From the IMG/VR virus record IMGVR_UViG_3300012271_000067, positions 1-21,827 of that record: a stretch of DNA of 21,827 bases; one strand, given 5' to 3'. The position numbers and the translations under genes are program-made. Under the pieces are notes generated by a model that had not been told where the DNA came from, did not search any database, and worked only from the letters and a program-made list of their open reading frames with translations. Position 1 is the stretch's first letter. Each line of letters starts with the position of its first letter. Positions 1-5,162 of this stretch are shown piece by piece. This DNA comes from a virus.

Positions 1-268
1 CGTAAAAGTTTACAAACTTGTTCGCTTGCAATTCACAAACATTTGACGCCCTATGCATTTCTGGCTCTGTTAAGTTAGGGAATAAAGAATGTAATTTTAA
101 AAACATTTCTCTTGCTACCTCCTCCAATGTAGGCTCTTTAAACCTTTTCTTTTTTTGTAGGTTGTCAAGCTTTTCATTTAGTGCCTCATTAACAAATAAA
201 TTATAGTCTTTAATGAGACCTAGATCTAGAAGGGTTTTTATTTTATCGTGTGTTTGTTTATTTATCAT
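1..268 (-). CDS. Hypothetical phage protein, C-terminus outside the window
   Basis: This is an open frame of 89 codons that starts with ATG at 268 and runs off the left edge without a stop. The protein begins MINKQTHDKIKTLLDLG and is mainly charged and helical (residues 1-60), with a likely amphipathic segment near residues 48-60 and one cysteine near residue 79. I do not recognise the family. It lies 33 nt after the stop of the 88-residue gene and reads in the same direction, so it is probably the second gene of the short operon driven by the promoter at 596-625. Composition and codon use match the neighbours. The frame is confident; the function is unknown. Confidence 0.7.
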   Translation of the reverse strand, partial: MINKQTHDKIKTLLDLGLIKDYNLFVNEALNEKLDNLQKKKRFKEPTLEEVAREMFLKLHSLFPNLTEPEMHRASNVCELQANKFVNFY

Positions 269-301
269 AGTTTTACTTTTTGATTTTTAGTTTCATAGTT
301 A

Positions 302-568
302 TTAATCTTCTACGTTTTCAAAAATATAGTTTTCTAAATCTCCTATTTGATTTTTGGTAAGGTCAAGTTTTATCAAATCTCCATTGACTGCTATAAGATA
401 TGCTTCGCTTATTTCTATTTCAGGCTCACTATATTCAGCAGGTTGCAAATAAGTAGATGGAGCAACTAAGTAAGACTCTTTCCAGTAATATTCTACTTCA
501 ACTACTAAATCTTCTAACCAAGGTATAGAATCTATATCCTGATCAAATATGTATTCTTTTAATTTCAT
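302..568 (-). CDS. Acidic hypothetical phage protein, 88 aa
   Basis: An acidic protein of 88 residues starting MKLKEYIFDQDIDS and ending in DLENYIFENVED. It has no membrane segment and no motif I recognise. The open frame can be extended upstream by ten codons to a TTG at 598, but that TTG lies inside the -7 box of the promoter at 596-625 and would not be transcribed. The ATG at 568 is therefore the start. The 5' leader is about 25 nt and A-rich, without a Shine-Dalgarno site, which is usual in Bacteroidota. It is the first gene of a small operon with the gene at 1-268. Because its promoter is nearly identical to the one before the recombination genes, it is likely expressed in the same phase of infection. 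Confidence 0.75.
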   Translation of the reverse strand: MKLKEYIFDQDIDSIPWLEDLVVEVEYYWKESYLVAPSTYLQPAEYSEPEIEISEAYLIAVNGDLIKLDLTKNQIGDLENYIFENVED

Positions 569-595
569 AGTGTTTGTTTTTATGTTTGATTTCAA

Positions 596-625
596 CAAAT
601 TTAATCCTATTATTTAATTATGCAA
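596..625 (-). promoter_or_regulatory. Bacteroidota-type promoter of the left operon
   Basis: On the minus strand there is TTG at 625-623, a 19-nt spacer, and TAAATTTG at 603-596. This matches the Bacteroidota vegetative consensus TTG / TAnnTTTG. The 41 nt starting at the TTG match the promoter at 3370-3399 at 36 positions, including 11 nt downstream of the -7 box. Transcription would begin near 590, about 20 nt before the ATG at 568. Confidence 0.85.
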
Positions 626-638
626 TAAAAAAAGATAT

Positions 639-761
639 TTATTTTAGATAGTTGTGACATTTTGTATCGCTTTCAGATATACCAACATTATATTTCTTTA
701 ATAATTCTACCTCTGAATCAATTTCATTTGTTTTCATTTTGCTAATTTTTAGATTAATCAT
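639..761 (-). CDS. Possible small protein, 40 aa
   Basis: An open frame of 41 codons from ATG 761 to TAA 639, beginning MINLKISKMKTNEIDSE and ending in CHNYLK. A purine-rich stretch (GGAAGAGG) sits directly before the ATG, which is unusual in this genome but could bind a ribosome. An internal ATG at codon 9 is an alternative start. The stop lies 14 nt before the promoter at 596-625, so the frame fits exactly between an upstream unexplained stretch and the next transcription unit. No clear promoter of its own was found. No family is recognised. Amino-acid usage looks protein-like, but the ORF is short and could be chance. Confidence 0.4.
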   Translation of the reverse strand: MINLKISKMKTNEIDSEVELLKKYNVGISESDTKCHNYLK

Positions 762-1167
762 ACCTCTTCCTATACCTACAAGGTAGTAAAGCAGCTATTA
801 AAGAAAGAAGATAGTAAATAAACTAAATCCTTTTGTTACCTTTGTAAAACATTCCTAGAGTTACAAAGTCCTGCTTGTTTTCCAACCTTGTAAAATTTGG
901 GCTTTTTTTTAAGTCATCGCCCTGAGTATTCGCACTTTTCTCTATTACCTACCCATTGAGCCCTCACAATCCAATCTCAACTTCTTCTTAATAGCATCTA
1001 CTAATCTGTTGTTCTCACTTTGTAGGACCAGTTACTACTGGTTTTCGATTAGCAACGTTGTTTAAATACTATACCGATTTTTTAGTCTCAGACTTTTTTG
1101 ACTAGGTTTTAAATCGCTGCTCGCTGTAAACCTTATTTTAATTTCTTTGCTTCTAAATCTTAGGCAC
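762..1167. other. Gene-poor stretch with traces of decayed coding sequence
   Basis: No complete gene with a start codon is visible in these 406 bases on either strand. On the minus strand, three short open segments in different frames read like protein but lack start codons: about 1016-1069, 945-1031 (ending in CEGSMGR, then TAA) and 823-948 (ending in KGNKRI, then TAG). Joined by one +1 and one -1 shift, they would form a single polypeptide of about 85 residues. They use AAG, CAG and GAC more than neighbouring genes do. Inverted repeats are present: ACCAGT/ACTGGT (1027-1042), AGGTTT/AAACCT (1104-1133) and CTTTGTAA/TTACAAAG (840-868). A pseudogene remnant or an untranslated structured RNA are both possible. 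Confidence 0.4.
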
Positions 1168-1214
1168 AAAAAAAACCTATTCAGGCTTGGAGTCAGAGTC
1201 CGCACCCGAATAGG
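1168..1214 (-). terminator. Intrinsic terminator with a large loop
   Basis: On the minus strand a perfect 7-bp stem (CCTATTC at 1214-1208, GAATAGG at 1182-1176) is followed directly by eight T (1175-1168). The 25-nt loop is long for a plain terminator and contains CTCTGAC (1198-1192), which is exactly complementary to the loop of the hairpin at 1232-1248. It closes the small transcription unit that begins near 1305. Confidence 0.8.
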
Positions 1215-1250
1215 CTTTGTAATATTTTTATTAGCTCTCTGACAGCTATT

Positions 1251-1277
1251 TTAATTAAAGGTAAAAGTGCGCATCAT
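1251..1277 (-). CDS. Possible leader peptide, 8 aa
   Basis: Two adjacent ATG codons (1277, 1274) open a frame reading MMRTFTFN and then TAA. It lies about 28 nt after the predicted transcription start, preceded by the purine-rich stretch AGATAAGAAAGTGG. The stop lies only 2 nt before the TAGCT hairpin, the spacing expected if ribosome position influences RNA folding. An ORF this short can arise by chance and there is no independent support for translation. Confidence 0.25.
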   Translation of the reverse strand: MMRTFTFN

Positions 1278-1309
1278 AACCACTTTCTTATCTTCCCCTC
1301 AATCAGAAT

Positions 1310-1339
1310 CAAAGATACCAATTAATTTTTATACTGCAA
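1310..1339 (-). promoter_or_regulatory. Bacteroidota-type promoter of the small RNA unit
   Basis: On the minus strand there is TTG at 1339-1337, a 19-nt spacer, and TATCTTTG at 1317-1310, a full match to TTG / TAnnTTTG with the same spacing as the two other promoters in the window. Its spacer differs from the other two, so it may respond differently. Predicted start of transcription is near 1305. Confidence 0.75.
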
Positions 1340-1374
1340 AATATTTTTTTATATATGGAATGAAAAGTACAACC

Positions 1375-1398
1375 CTGTTTTAAATTTAAACTAAACAG
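1375..1398. repeat. Inverted repeat upstream of the small RNA promoter
   Basis: CTGTTT (1375-1380) and AAACAG (1393-1398) form a perfect 6-bp inverted repeat with a 12-nt AT-only centre except for one C. It lies between the terminator of the exonuclease operon and the promoter at 1310-1339, where an operator would be expected. It is short and could also be chance in AT-rich DNA. Confidence 0.3.
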
Positions 1399-1401
1399 CA
1401 T

Positions 1402-1428
1402 AAAAAACCTCCGATAATCAGTCGGAGG
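1402..1428 (-). terminator. Intrinsic terminator of the recombination operon
   Basis: On the minus strand, CCTCCGA (1428-1422), a 7-nt loop and TCGGAGG (1414-1408) form a perfect GC-rich stem followed by six T (1407-1402). It lies 53 nt after the exonuclease stop and ends the operon that starts at the promoter 3370-3399. Confidence 0.93.
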
Positions 1429-1446
1429 TAATCTAAATCAAACTAC

Positions 1447-1463
1447 ACTATGAAAAACATAGT
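1447..1463. repeat. Small hairpin after the exonuclease gene
   Basis: ACTATG (1447-1452), five A, and CATAGT (1458-1463) form a perfect 6-bp inverted repeat between the exonuclease stop and the terminator. On the minus strand the loop is five T. It may protect the 3' end of the message or simply be incidental. Confidence 0.35.
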
Positions 1464-1480
1464 AAATATAGTAAAATTAT

Positions 1481-2359
1481 TTATCTTCTATAGTATAAAG
1501 GCAATTCTAAATCTAATATTCCTAGTTTATTATCCGCTCTTTGATTGTAACCTCCCCACATACAACTATTAACCGCTTCGTTAATCTGTCCTATGTAATA
1601 CTCTAGGCTATCAGCTACCATTTCTTGATCGTCTTTTGTGAACCGGTAAAGAGTAGCATTATAAGGGCTGTTTTTTTCTACAACTAGCCAAAAATAGTTT
1701 TTAACCTCGTCCAGTAATCCGATTTCTAGTACTCCTTTAATCTGCAAAGATGCCTGTAATGGATAGTCCAAATTAACGCAAGACTTTGAAAACTTTTCGG
1801 GGCTTCCATCGTCAGCCGTTTTAATATCAATTATAGTTTTGCTTTTATGGTGTATTAAATCGGGCCTGGTCTTTAGTTTTAGTCCTGTATTAGCGCAATT
1901 CCATAATATACTTTTCTGTCTATCGCTTTCTTTTACTAAACTTCTGATTAAGTCATCGCTGTAGCAACTTTTAAGCATCTCTAAGCAATCATCGTGAATG
2001 GGTTGTGTGATTATGTACTTACTTTCGTTATCACCGTAAAACTTATCTTTTAACTCCCTGTAAACTTTTGATCTACTAGGCTCTGATAGTTTCGGATTGT
2101 CTTTTAATGCTTCGTTTCTCCAATCCTCCTCATTCGTAATTGCTATTCTATTTTCAATGTTTTCTTTATCTGTAAGCATTACTTCAAAAGCGTTACCAGT
2201 ATCATAGTGCTGTTTTCGCCCTTCGTCCTTCCAGTTCTCATCATGAGACTTGAGCGTGTTTAATGACTTCTTAGCTAGTTTGATTCGAGTACTGTTGTAA
2301 TAGTCTCTTAATGCGTGATAATCGTTTATTTCGATATTATCGTATATTCCTGTTTTCAT
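1481..2359 (-). CDS. PD-(D/E)XK exonuclease of the phage recombination module (RecE/lambda-exonuclease-like)
   Basis: A 292-residue protein with the pattern of phage PD-(D/E)XK exonucleases that work with a single-strand annealing protein. The core motifs visible are RPD at 165-167 and DIK at 178-180 (the metal-binding aspartate plus the D-x-K pair), followed by a conserved segment with YPLQASL near 199-205 that fits the Q motif of this fold. The N-terminal half has GNAFEVML (55-62), common in this group. By family knowledge such enzymes resect one strand of double-stranded DNA so that a partner such as ERF can anneal it. The ATG at 2359 overlaps the stop of the 53-residue gene by ATGA, so translation is coupled. 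It is the last gene of the operon before the terminator at 1402-1428. The exact subfamily is not certain. Confidence 0.85.
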   Translation of the reverse strand: MKTGIYDNIEINDYHALRDYYNSTRIKLAKKSLNTLKSHDENWKDEGRKQHYDTGNAFEVMLTDKENIENRIAITNEEDWRNEALKDNPKLSEPSRSKVYRELKDKFYGDNESKYIITQPIHDDCLEMLKSCYSDDLIRSLVKESDRQKSILWNCANTGLKLKTRPDLIHHKSKTIIDIKTADDGSPEKFSKSCVNLDYPLQASLQIKGVLEIGLLDEVKNYFWLVVEKNSPYNATLYRFTKDDQEMVADSLEYYIGQINEAVNSCMWGGYNQRADNKLGILDLELPLYYRR

Positions 2360-2517
2360 AATTTATAAGGTTTTACAGTGTAATCTGATACTTTTTTATT
2401 TGCTTTTTTAGCCATTTGTTTAACTTCATTCTTCAAGTCAGTTCCTGTCGATGAGGTTATTACTAATGATTGATCAAAGTTATTTGTGATTTCGTAGTTT
2501 AATTTTAATTTTTTCAT
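2356..2517 (-). CDS. Small basic hypothetical protein, 53 aa
   Basis: An open frame of 54 codons from ATG 2517 to TGA 2356. The protein begins MKKLKLNYEITNNFDQ and ends in YTVKPYKL. It is lysine-rich with a probable beta-strand start and a basic helix at residues 28-43 (KNEVKQMAKKANKK). The stop overlaps the exonuclease ATG as ATGA, which is the coupling used all over this genome and is the main reason to believe the ORF. No family is recognised. Its place between ERF and the exonuclease suggests an accessory role in recombination or merely co-expression. Confidence 0.65.
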   Translation of the reverse strand: MKKLKLNYEITNNFDQSLVITSSTGTDLKNEVKQMAKKANKKVSDYTVKPYKL

Positions 2518-2570
2518 TCTATTATATTTTAGTTTTTAAATTCGTACTAATCTTATTACTATACGTTAGT

Positions 2571-2849
2571 TTAAAATAATCTTGCTTTAAATACTTCTAG
2601 TCTATTTGTACCCTCATCGAAATAAAGAACTCGCCCCTGTGGTATATAATTATAAACAGCGTGAAAAAACTTTTTAGCTTTCAAATCATCTCCATCCGCA
2701 TACTTTGCTAGTAATTCTTTAGGCTTTCCAGTTATTATTTGACCCTCACTGCCGTCTTTATTTTTTGAGTATATCTCAATATAGGAGCAAGATAACAAAT
2801 GCATTGCCGTGTCTCCATCTATTGTCGTGTTGCTAAACTTTTTAATCAT
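2571..2849 (-). CDS. Hypothetical protein in the recombination operon, 92 aa
   Basis: A 92-residue soluble protein starting MIKKFSNTTIDGDTAMHLL. Its ATG overlaps the end of the ERF gene by 8 nt, so it is translated from the same message and probably coupled. There is no membrane segment, no cysteine cluster and no catalytic motif that I recognise. The middle is charged (KNKDGSEG, then KELLAKYADGDDLKAKK) and the end is hydrophobic (VLYFDEGTNRLEVFKARLF). Position between an annealing protein and an exonuclease suggests a partner or regulator in DNA recombination, but this is inference from context only. Confidence 0.75.
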   Translation of the reverse strand: MIKKFSNTTIDGDTAMHLLSCSYIEIYSKNKDGSEGQIITGKPKELLAKYADGDDLKAKKFFHAVYNYIPQGRVLYFDEGTNRLEVFKARLF

Positions 2850-3348
2850 CTGTTAACTGCTTTTCAAGTTCAGAAGTAACATTATACTTAGCTTTCACTT
2901 TGTTAATATCTCCGCCATTAGCAATGAACTTTTTAGCCTCTTTTATTTGTGTGTCATTCATTTTCATGCCGTGAGTGTTTGTACTATCCGCATCTTTAGT
3001 ATCGTCAATTAAAAACAATCCATTCAAGGCGTACTTTCTAGCATAACTTGATGAACTCCCAAAGCTTTGAGAAATATCCATTCCTTTGCGATTTGGGTCA
3101 ATTCCTGCCTGTGCTTTTACGACTACTGTTTCTTCACCTACTGTAATCCTTGCCGTAGCTTCTACAAATAGAATACTGTTTAACTCTTTGATCTCATCCG
3201 AAACAGTCAATAAAGCATTATGATTATTTAGTAATGGCTTGACGGCTTCTAGAATATCTTCACATGATCTGTATTTGTACTTGCCAAATGCATTGTTTTG
3301 ATTCTTTGGTGCTTTTAATTCTGCTTGTATTTTGATTAATTCTTTCAT
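2842..3348 (-). CDS. erf: ERF-family single-strand DNA annealing protein
   Basis: A 168-residue protein of the ERF (essential recombination function) superfamily. The family signatures are YKYRSCEDIL at 25-34 and GSSSSYARKYAL at 97-108, followed by LFLIDDTKDADS (111-122). ERF proteins bind single-stranded DNA and anneal complementary strands; here the partner nuclease is the PD-(D/E)XK protein at 1481-2359. The C-terminal part (130-168) is a charged helical tail. The frame extends eight codons upstream to a double TTG, but those codons overlap the -7 box of the promoter at 3370-3399, so the ATG at 3348 is the start. It is the first gene of the operon, with an A-rich leader of about 17-20 nt. 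Confidence 0.92.
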   Translation of the reverse strand: MKELIKIQAELKAPKNQNNAFGKYKYRSCEDILEAVKPLLNNHNALLTVSDEIKELNSILFVEATARITVGEETVVVKAQAGIDPNRKGMDISQSFGSSSSYARKYALNGLFLIDDTKDADSTNTHGMKMNDTQIKEAKKFIANGGDINKVKAKYNVTSELEKQLTDD

Positions 3349-3369
3349 AATATTTTGATTTGATTTCAA

Positions 3370-3399
3370 CAAATGTAATACTATTATTTAATATAGCAA
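3370..3399 (-). promoter_or_regulatory. Bacteroidota-type promoter of the recombination operon
   Basis: On the minus strand there is TTG at 3399-3397, a 19-nt spacer, and TACATTTG at 3377-3370, an exact TTG / TAnnTTTG match. It separates the lysis operon (ending at 3438) from the ERF operon. Its sequence is nearly a copy of the promoter at 596-625 (36 of 41 positions), including the start of the leader, TTGAAATCAAA. Confidence 0.87.
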
Positions 3400-3437
3400 A
3401 AATAATGATCTTTTATTTTACTCTATAATGAAAGTTT

Positions 3438-4013
3438 TTAAAATAGTTTGGTGAGGTTGGCTTTAATAAATCGGTACACTAAATATAATACCCCCAACAA
3501 AAAGCCAAATATTACTATTTTCCAGGGTCTAAACCAATTTAAAAACGTGTCAAAAGGATTGATATAGATTTTTTTCTTTGTTGCTAGTGTCTGGCTGTCA
3601 ATAGATAGATAGCCATTTTTTAATGATACTTTTATCTTGCTGCCATCTTGAAATATAAAGGTGCTATCTAGTAGAATTTCTTTTTCTAGTTCTAGTAAAA
3701 TAGAATCTATCTTGTAATTAAGTAGCTCGGTTCTATTTTTATAAAAGTTTCGTTCGCTTGAAATAGTGGCGTTTAAAGGACTTTCTTTTATTAATAGGTT
3801 AGTAATACCCTTAACGTATTTAGTTCTTACAGTGTCATTAAAACGTACTTGTATAGGTTGTATATTGTTATTAATACTGTAAGTGTCTTTAGTAGGCTCA
3901 TATCCTTTAAATATTGCTTTCTTATAGTGCTTTTCTGACTGTCTTAAATGATAGTTTTTACTGCATCCAGATAAGGCCAAACCAAGAATTACTATAATAA
4001 TAATTACTCTCAT
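3438..4013 (-). CDS. Candidate unimolecular spanin (lipoprotein with C-terminal membrane anchor)
   Basis: A 191-residue protein with two membrane attachments at opposite ends. Residues 1-17 are a lipoprotein signal peptide ending in the lipobox LSGC, with Cys17 as the lipidated residue. Residues about 164-183 are a strong transmembrane helix followed by a basic tail. The periplasmic middle is charged, with a probable helix at 88-115 and a beta-rich part at 118-150. This is the plan of u-spanins such as phage T1 gp11, which link the outer and inner membranes and fuse them at the end of lysis. It is the last gene of the lysis operon; its ATG overlaps the holin stop by ATGA. No sequence similarity to T1 gp11 is claimed: the call rests on architecture and context. 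Confidence 0.75.
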   Translation of the reverse strand: MRVIIIIVILGLALSGCSKNYHLRQSEKHYKKAIFKGYEPTKDTYSINNNIQPIQVRFNDTVRTKYVKGITNLLIKESPLNATISSERNFYKNRTELLNYKIDSILLELEKEILLDSTFIFQDGSKIKVSLKNGYLSIDSQTLATKKKIYINPFDTFLNWFRPWKIVIFGFLLGVLYLVYRFIKANLTKLF

Positions 4014-4291
4014 TTCTTTTTATTTATGTACTCTAATAATCCACGACCACCCAAGGCACTAATTAAAATTAAATCCATTGAGTACCATAAATGACTACTA
4101 ACTTCAAAGTCTAGAAACAAGTTGGCAAGCATAACAATAATAAAAACAAGCACCCACAAAGCCACGATTAATTCTGGTGCATCCCATTCCTTATTCTGAC
4201 CCTTTAAGCCTTTAATAATATCCTTACCATACAAACTGCCTAAAAAGAAAAACAATACTACATGAGCTATGTAAATGATTATCGCTATCAT
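4010..4291 (-). CDS. Holin-like membrane protein
   Basis: A small, very hydrophobic protein with two clear membrane helices (residues about 2-22 and 39-60 from the start used here), a third weaker one (about 65-85), and a basic end (YINKKK). Size, topology and the place next to the endolysin fit a phage holin that permeabilises the inner membrane. Two starts are possible: ATG 4318 (102 aa, 31-nt overlap with the endolysin) and ATG 4291 (93 aa). The second is chosen because it overlaps the endolysin stop as ATGA, the arrangement used by neighbouring lysis genes. The downstream spanin gene is coupled in the same way. Confidence 0.75.
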   Translation of the reverse strand: MIAIIIYIAHVVLFFFLGSLYGKDIIKGLKGQNKEWDAPELIVALWVLVFIIVMLANLFLDFEVSSHLWYSMDLILISALGGRGLLEYINKKK

Positions 4292-4827
4292 GCTAACGTT
4301 ATAAAGCCCTTCAAACATAAACCGTTCTTATCGTAGAAATTATAATCCCTAGCTTTTTCTGCGACCTCAATACCTTCTCGCCCTCCCTGGCTATTAGTGT
4401 TTCCTTCAATACTCATAAAGCCCGAGCTGCTAACCATTGAAACTATGCCGGCATGTCCTTTAGTCCATATACCAGTTTTATCTGGTTCTCCATTTATCCG
4501 CTTTTCCCATATTACTACATCGCCAACTTTCGGTTCCTTTGTAACTTTAAAAAATCCGCTTTTATCGTTCTTGAAATTCTCATAGGTCCTGACCGCATTA
4601 GCAGCAAAGCAATCTGATATTATAAACATTAAAAACGCCTTTTTTTTATAAGGTTCTTTTAACCAGCATAATTTGCAAAATAATGCGCACCATGCATATC
4701 CATTTTCAAATCCCATTAACCTCATATAATGATCAAAAGTAGGGTCTTTAAAACCTTTGTTTCCTTTGTACTCTTTTTGCCCTACATACTTTTTAGCTGT
4801 CGATATACTTGCTTCTAATAAGTTCAT
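4288..4827 (-). CDS. Endolysin, CHAP-type peptidoglycan hydrolase
   Basis: A 179-residue enzyme with the CHAP / NlpC-P60-like arrangement of catalytic residues: Cys47 in YAWCALF, His125 in KGHAGIV, and the third polar position in SIEGNTN (Glu141 or Asn143). Such enzymes cut amide bonds in the peptide part of peptidoglycan. The PKVGDVVIWE segment (99-108) is the typical strand before the histidine. The whole protein is one domain with no separate cell-wall binding domain and no signal peptide, so it should need a holin to reach the wall; the next gene supplies one. The ATG overlaps the stop of the upstream 112-aa gene as ATGA. Confidence 0.88.
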   Translation of the reverse strand: MNLLEASISTAKKYVGQKEYKGNKGFKDPTFDHYMRLMGFENGYAWCALFCKLCWLKEPYKKKAFLMFIISDCFAANAVRTYENFKNDKSGFFKVTKEPKVGDVVIWEKRINGEPDKTGIWTKGHAGIVSMVSSSGFMSIEGNTNSQGGREGIEVAEKARDYNFYDKNGLCLKGFITLA

Positions 4828-5162
4828 CTTTTCGACTGTTTGTCAATCATGTTTTGTATTTTTTCGTCAAATGTTTTGTAAAAATCTGTAATACCTTCAG
4901 CGTGATTATCAACTCTATGCTCTAGCTTTTGTAAGCGTATTGTTCGTTCTTTCAATGTATTATTAAGCATTTCGAACTCTTTTTTGTTGCTTTCCCGTAC
5001 TACCGAAACGGTAGTGTTTAATTCAATTACGGTACTATTTAATGACCCTAGCAATTTATGAAGGTCTTTTAAAAAAAAGGTAACTACTGATATTAAAATA
5101 GTAAAAATAGCTCCTAATAAATATATTAAGTTGATTGCGTCTACATTTAAACTTGTAATCAT
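4824..5162 (-). CDS. Small membrane-anchored coiled-coil protein of the lysis operon
   Basis: A 112-residue protein with one N-terminal membrane helix (about residues 10-31: INLIYLLGAIFTILISVV) followed by a long heptad-like region (about 33-95) with many polar and charged residues, and a basic end (DKQSKR). It overlaps both neighbours by ATGA and so belongs to the lysis operon. It could be an accessory holin or antiholin, or a membrane-tethered regulator of the endolysin; a similar layout is seen in small phage proteins near endolysins, but the sequence does not decide between these. No lipobox is present. Confidence 0.75.
   Translation of the reverse strand: MITSLNVDAINLIYLLGAIFTILISVVTFFLKDLHKLLGSLNSTVIELNTTVSVVRESNKKEFEMLNNTLKERTIRLQKLEHRVDNHAEGITDFYKTFDEKIQNMIDKQSKR

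Larger units (their letters stand above)
1168..1305 (-). ncRNA. Candidate phage small RNA or leader RNA, about 138 nt
   Basis: A promoter (1310-1339) and an intrinsic terminator (1168-1214) bracket about 138 nt with no gene longer than nine codons. From 5' to 3' on the minus strand the transcript would hold a GGGGAAG-containing purine-rich stretch (1300-1285), a tiny ORF (1251-1277), a hairpin with 5-bp stem TAGCT/AGCTA and 7-nt loop GTCAGAG (1248-1232), and the terminator hairpin. The 7-nt loop is fully complementary to seven bases in the terminator loop, which suggests a kissing interaction or pseudoknot. It could be a stand-alone small RNA or an attenuated leader for weak transcription towards the 40-aa ORF. 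I do not recognise a known RNA family. Confidence 0.55.

Noticed and set aside
18-206. Plus-strand open frame at the left edge
   Set aside because: It lies opposite the minus-strand partial gene 1-268, has shadow-like composition (many Ser, Phe, Leu) and no promoter or neighbour on its strand.
837-844. TACCTTTG on the plus strand as a promoter -7 box
   Set aside because: No TTG is present at the required 19-nt spacing upstream and no plus-strand gene follows.
1027-1042. ACCAGT/ACTGGT hairpin followed by four T as a plus-strand terminator
   Set aside because: No gene ends on the plus strand here, the stem is only 6 bp and the T tract is short, so it is mentioned only as part of the gene-poor stretch.
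1168-1250. tRNA, tmRNA or other known RNA gene in the gene-poor stretch
   Set aside because: No cloverleaf, no CCA end, no TTCGA-type T-loop and no known conserved RNA motif could be found.
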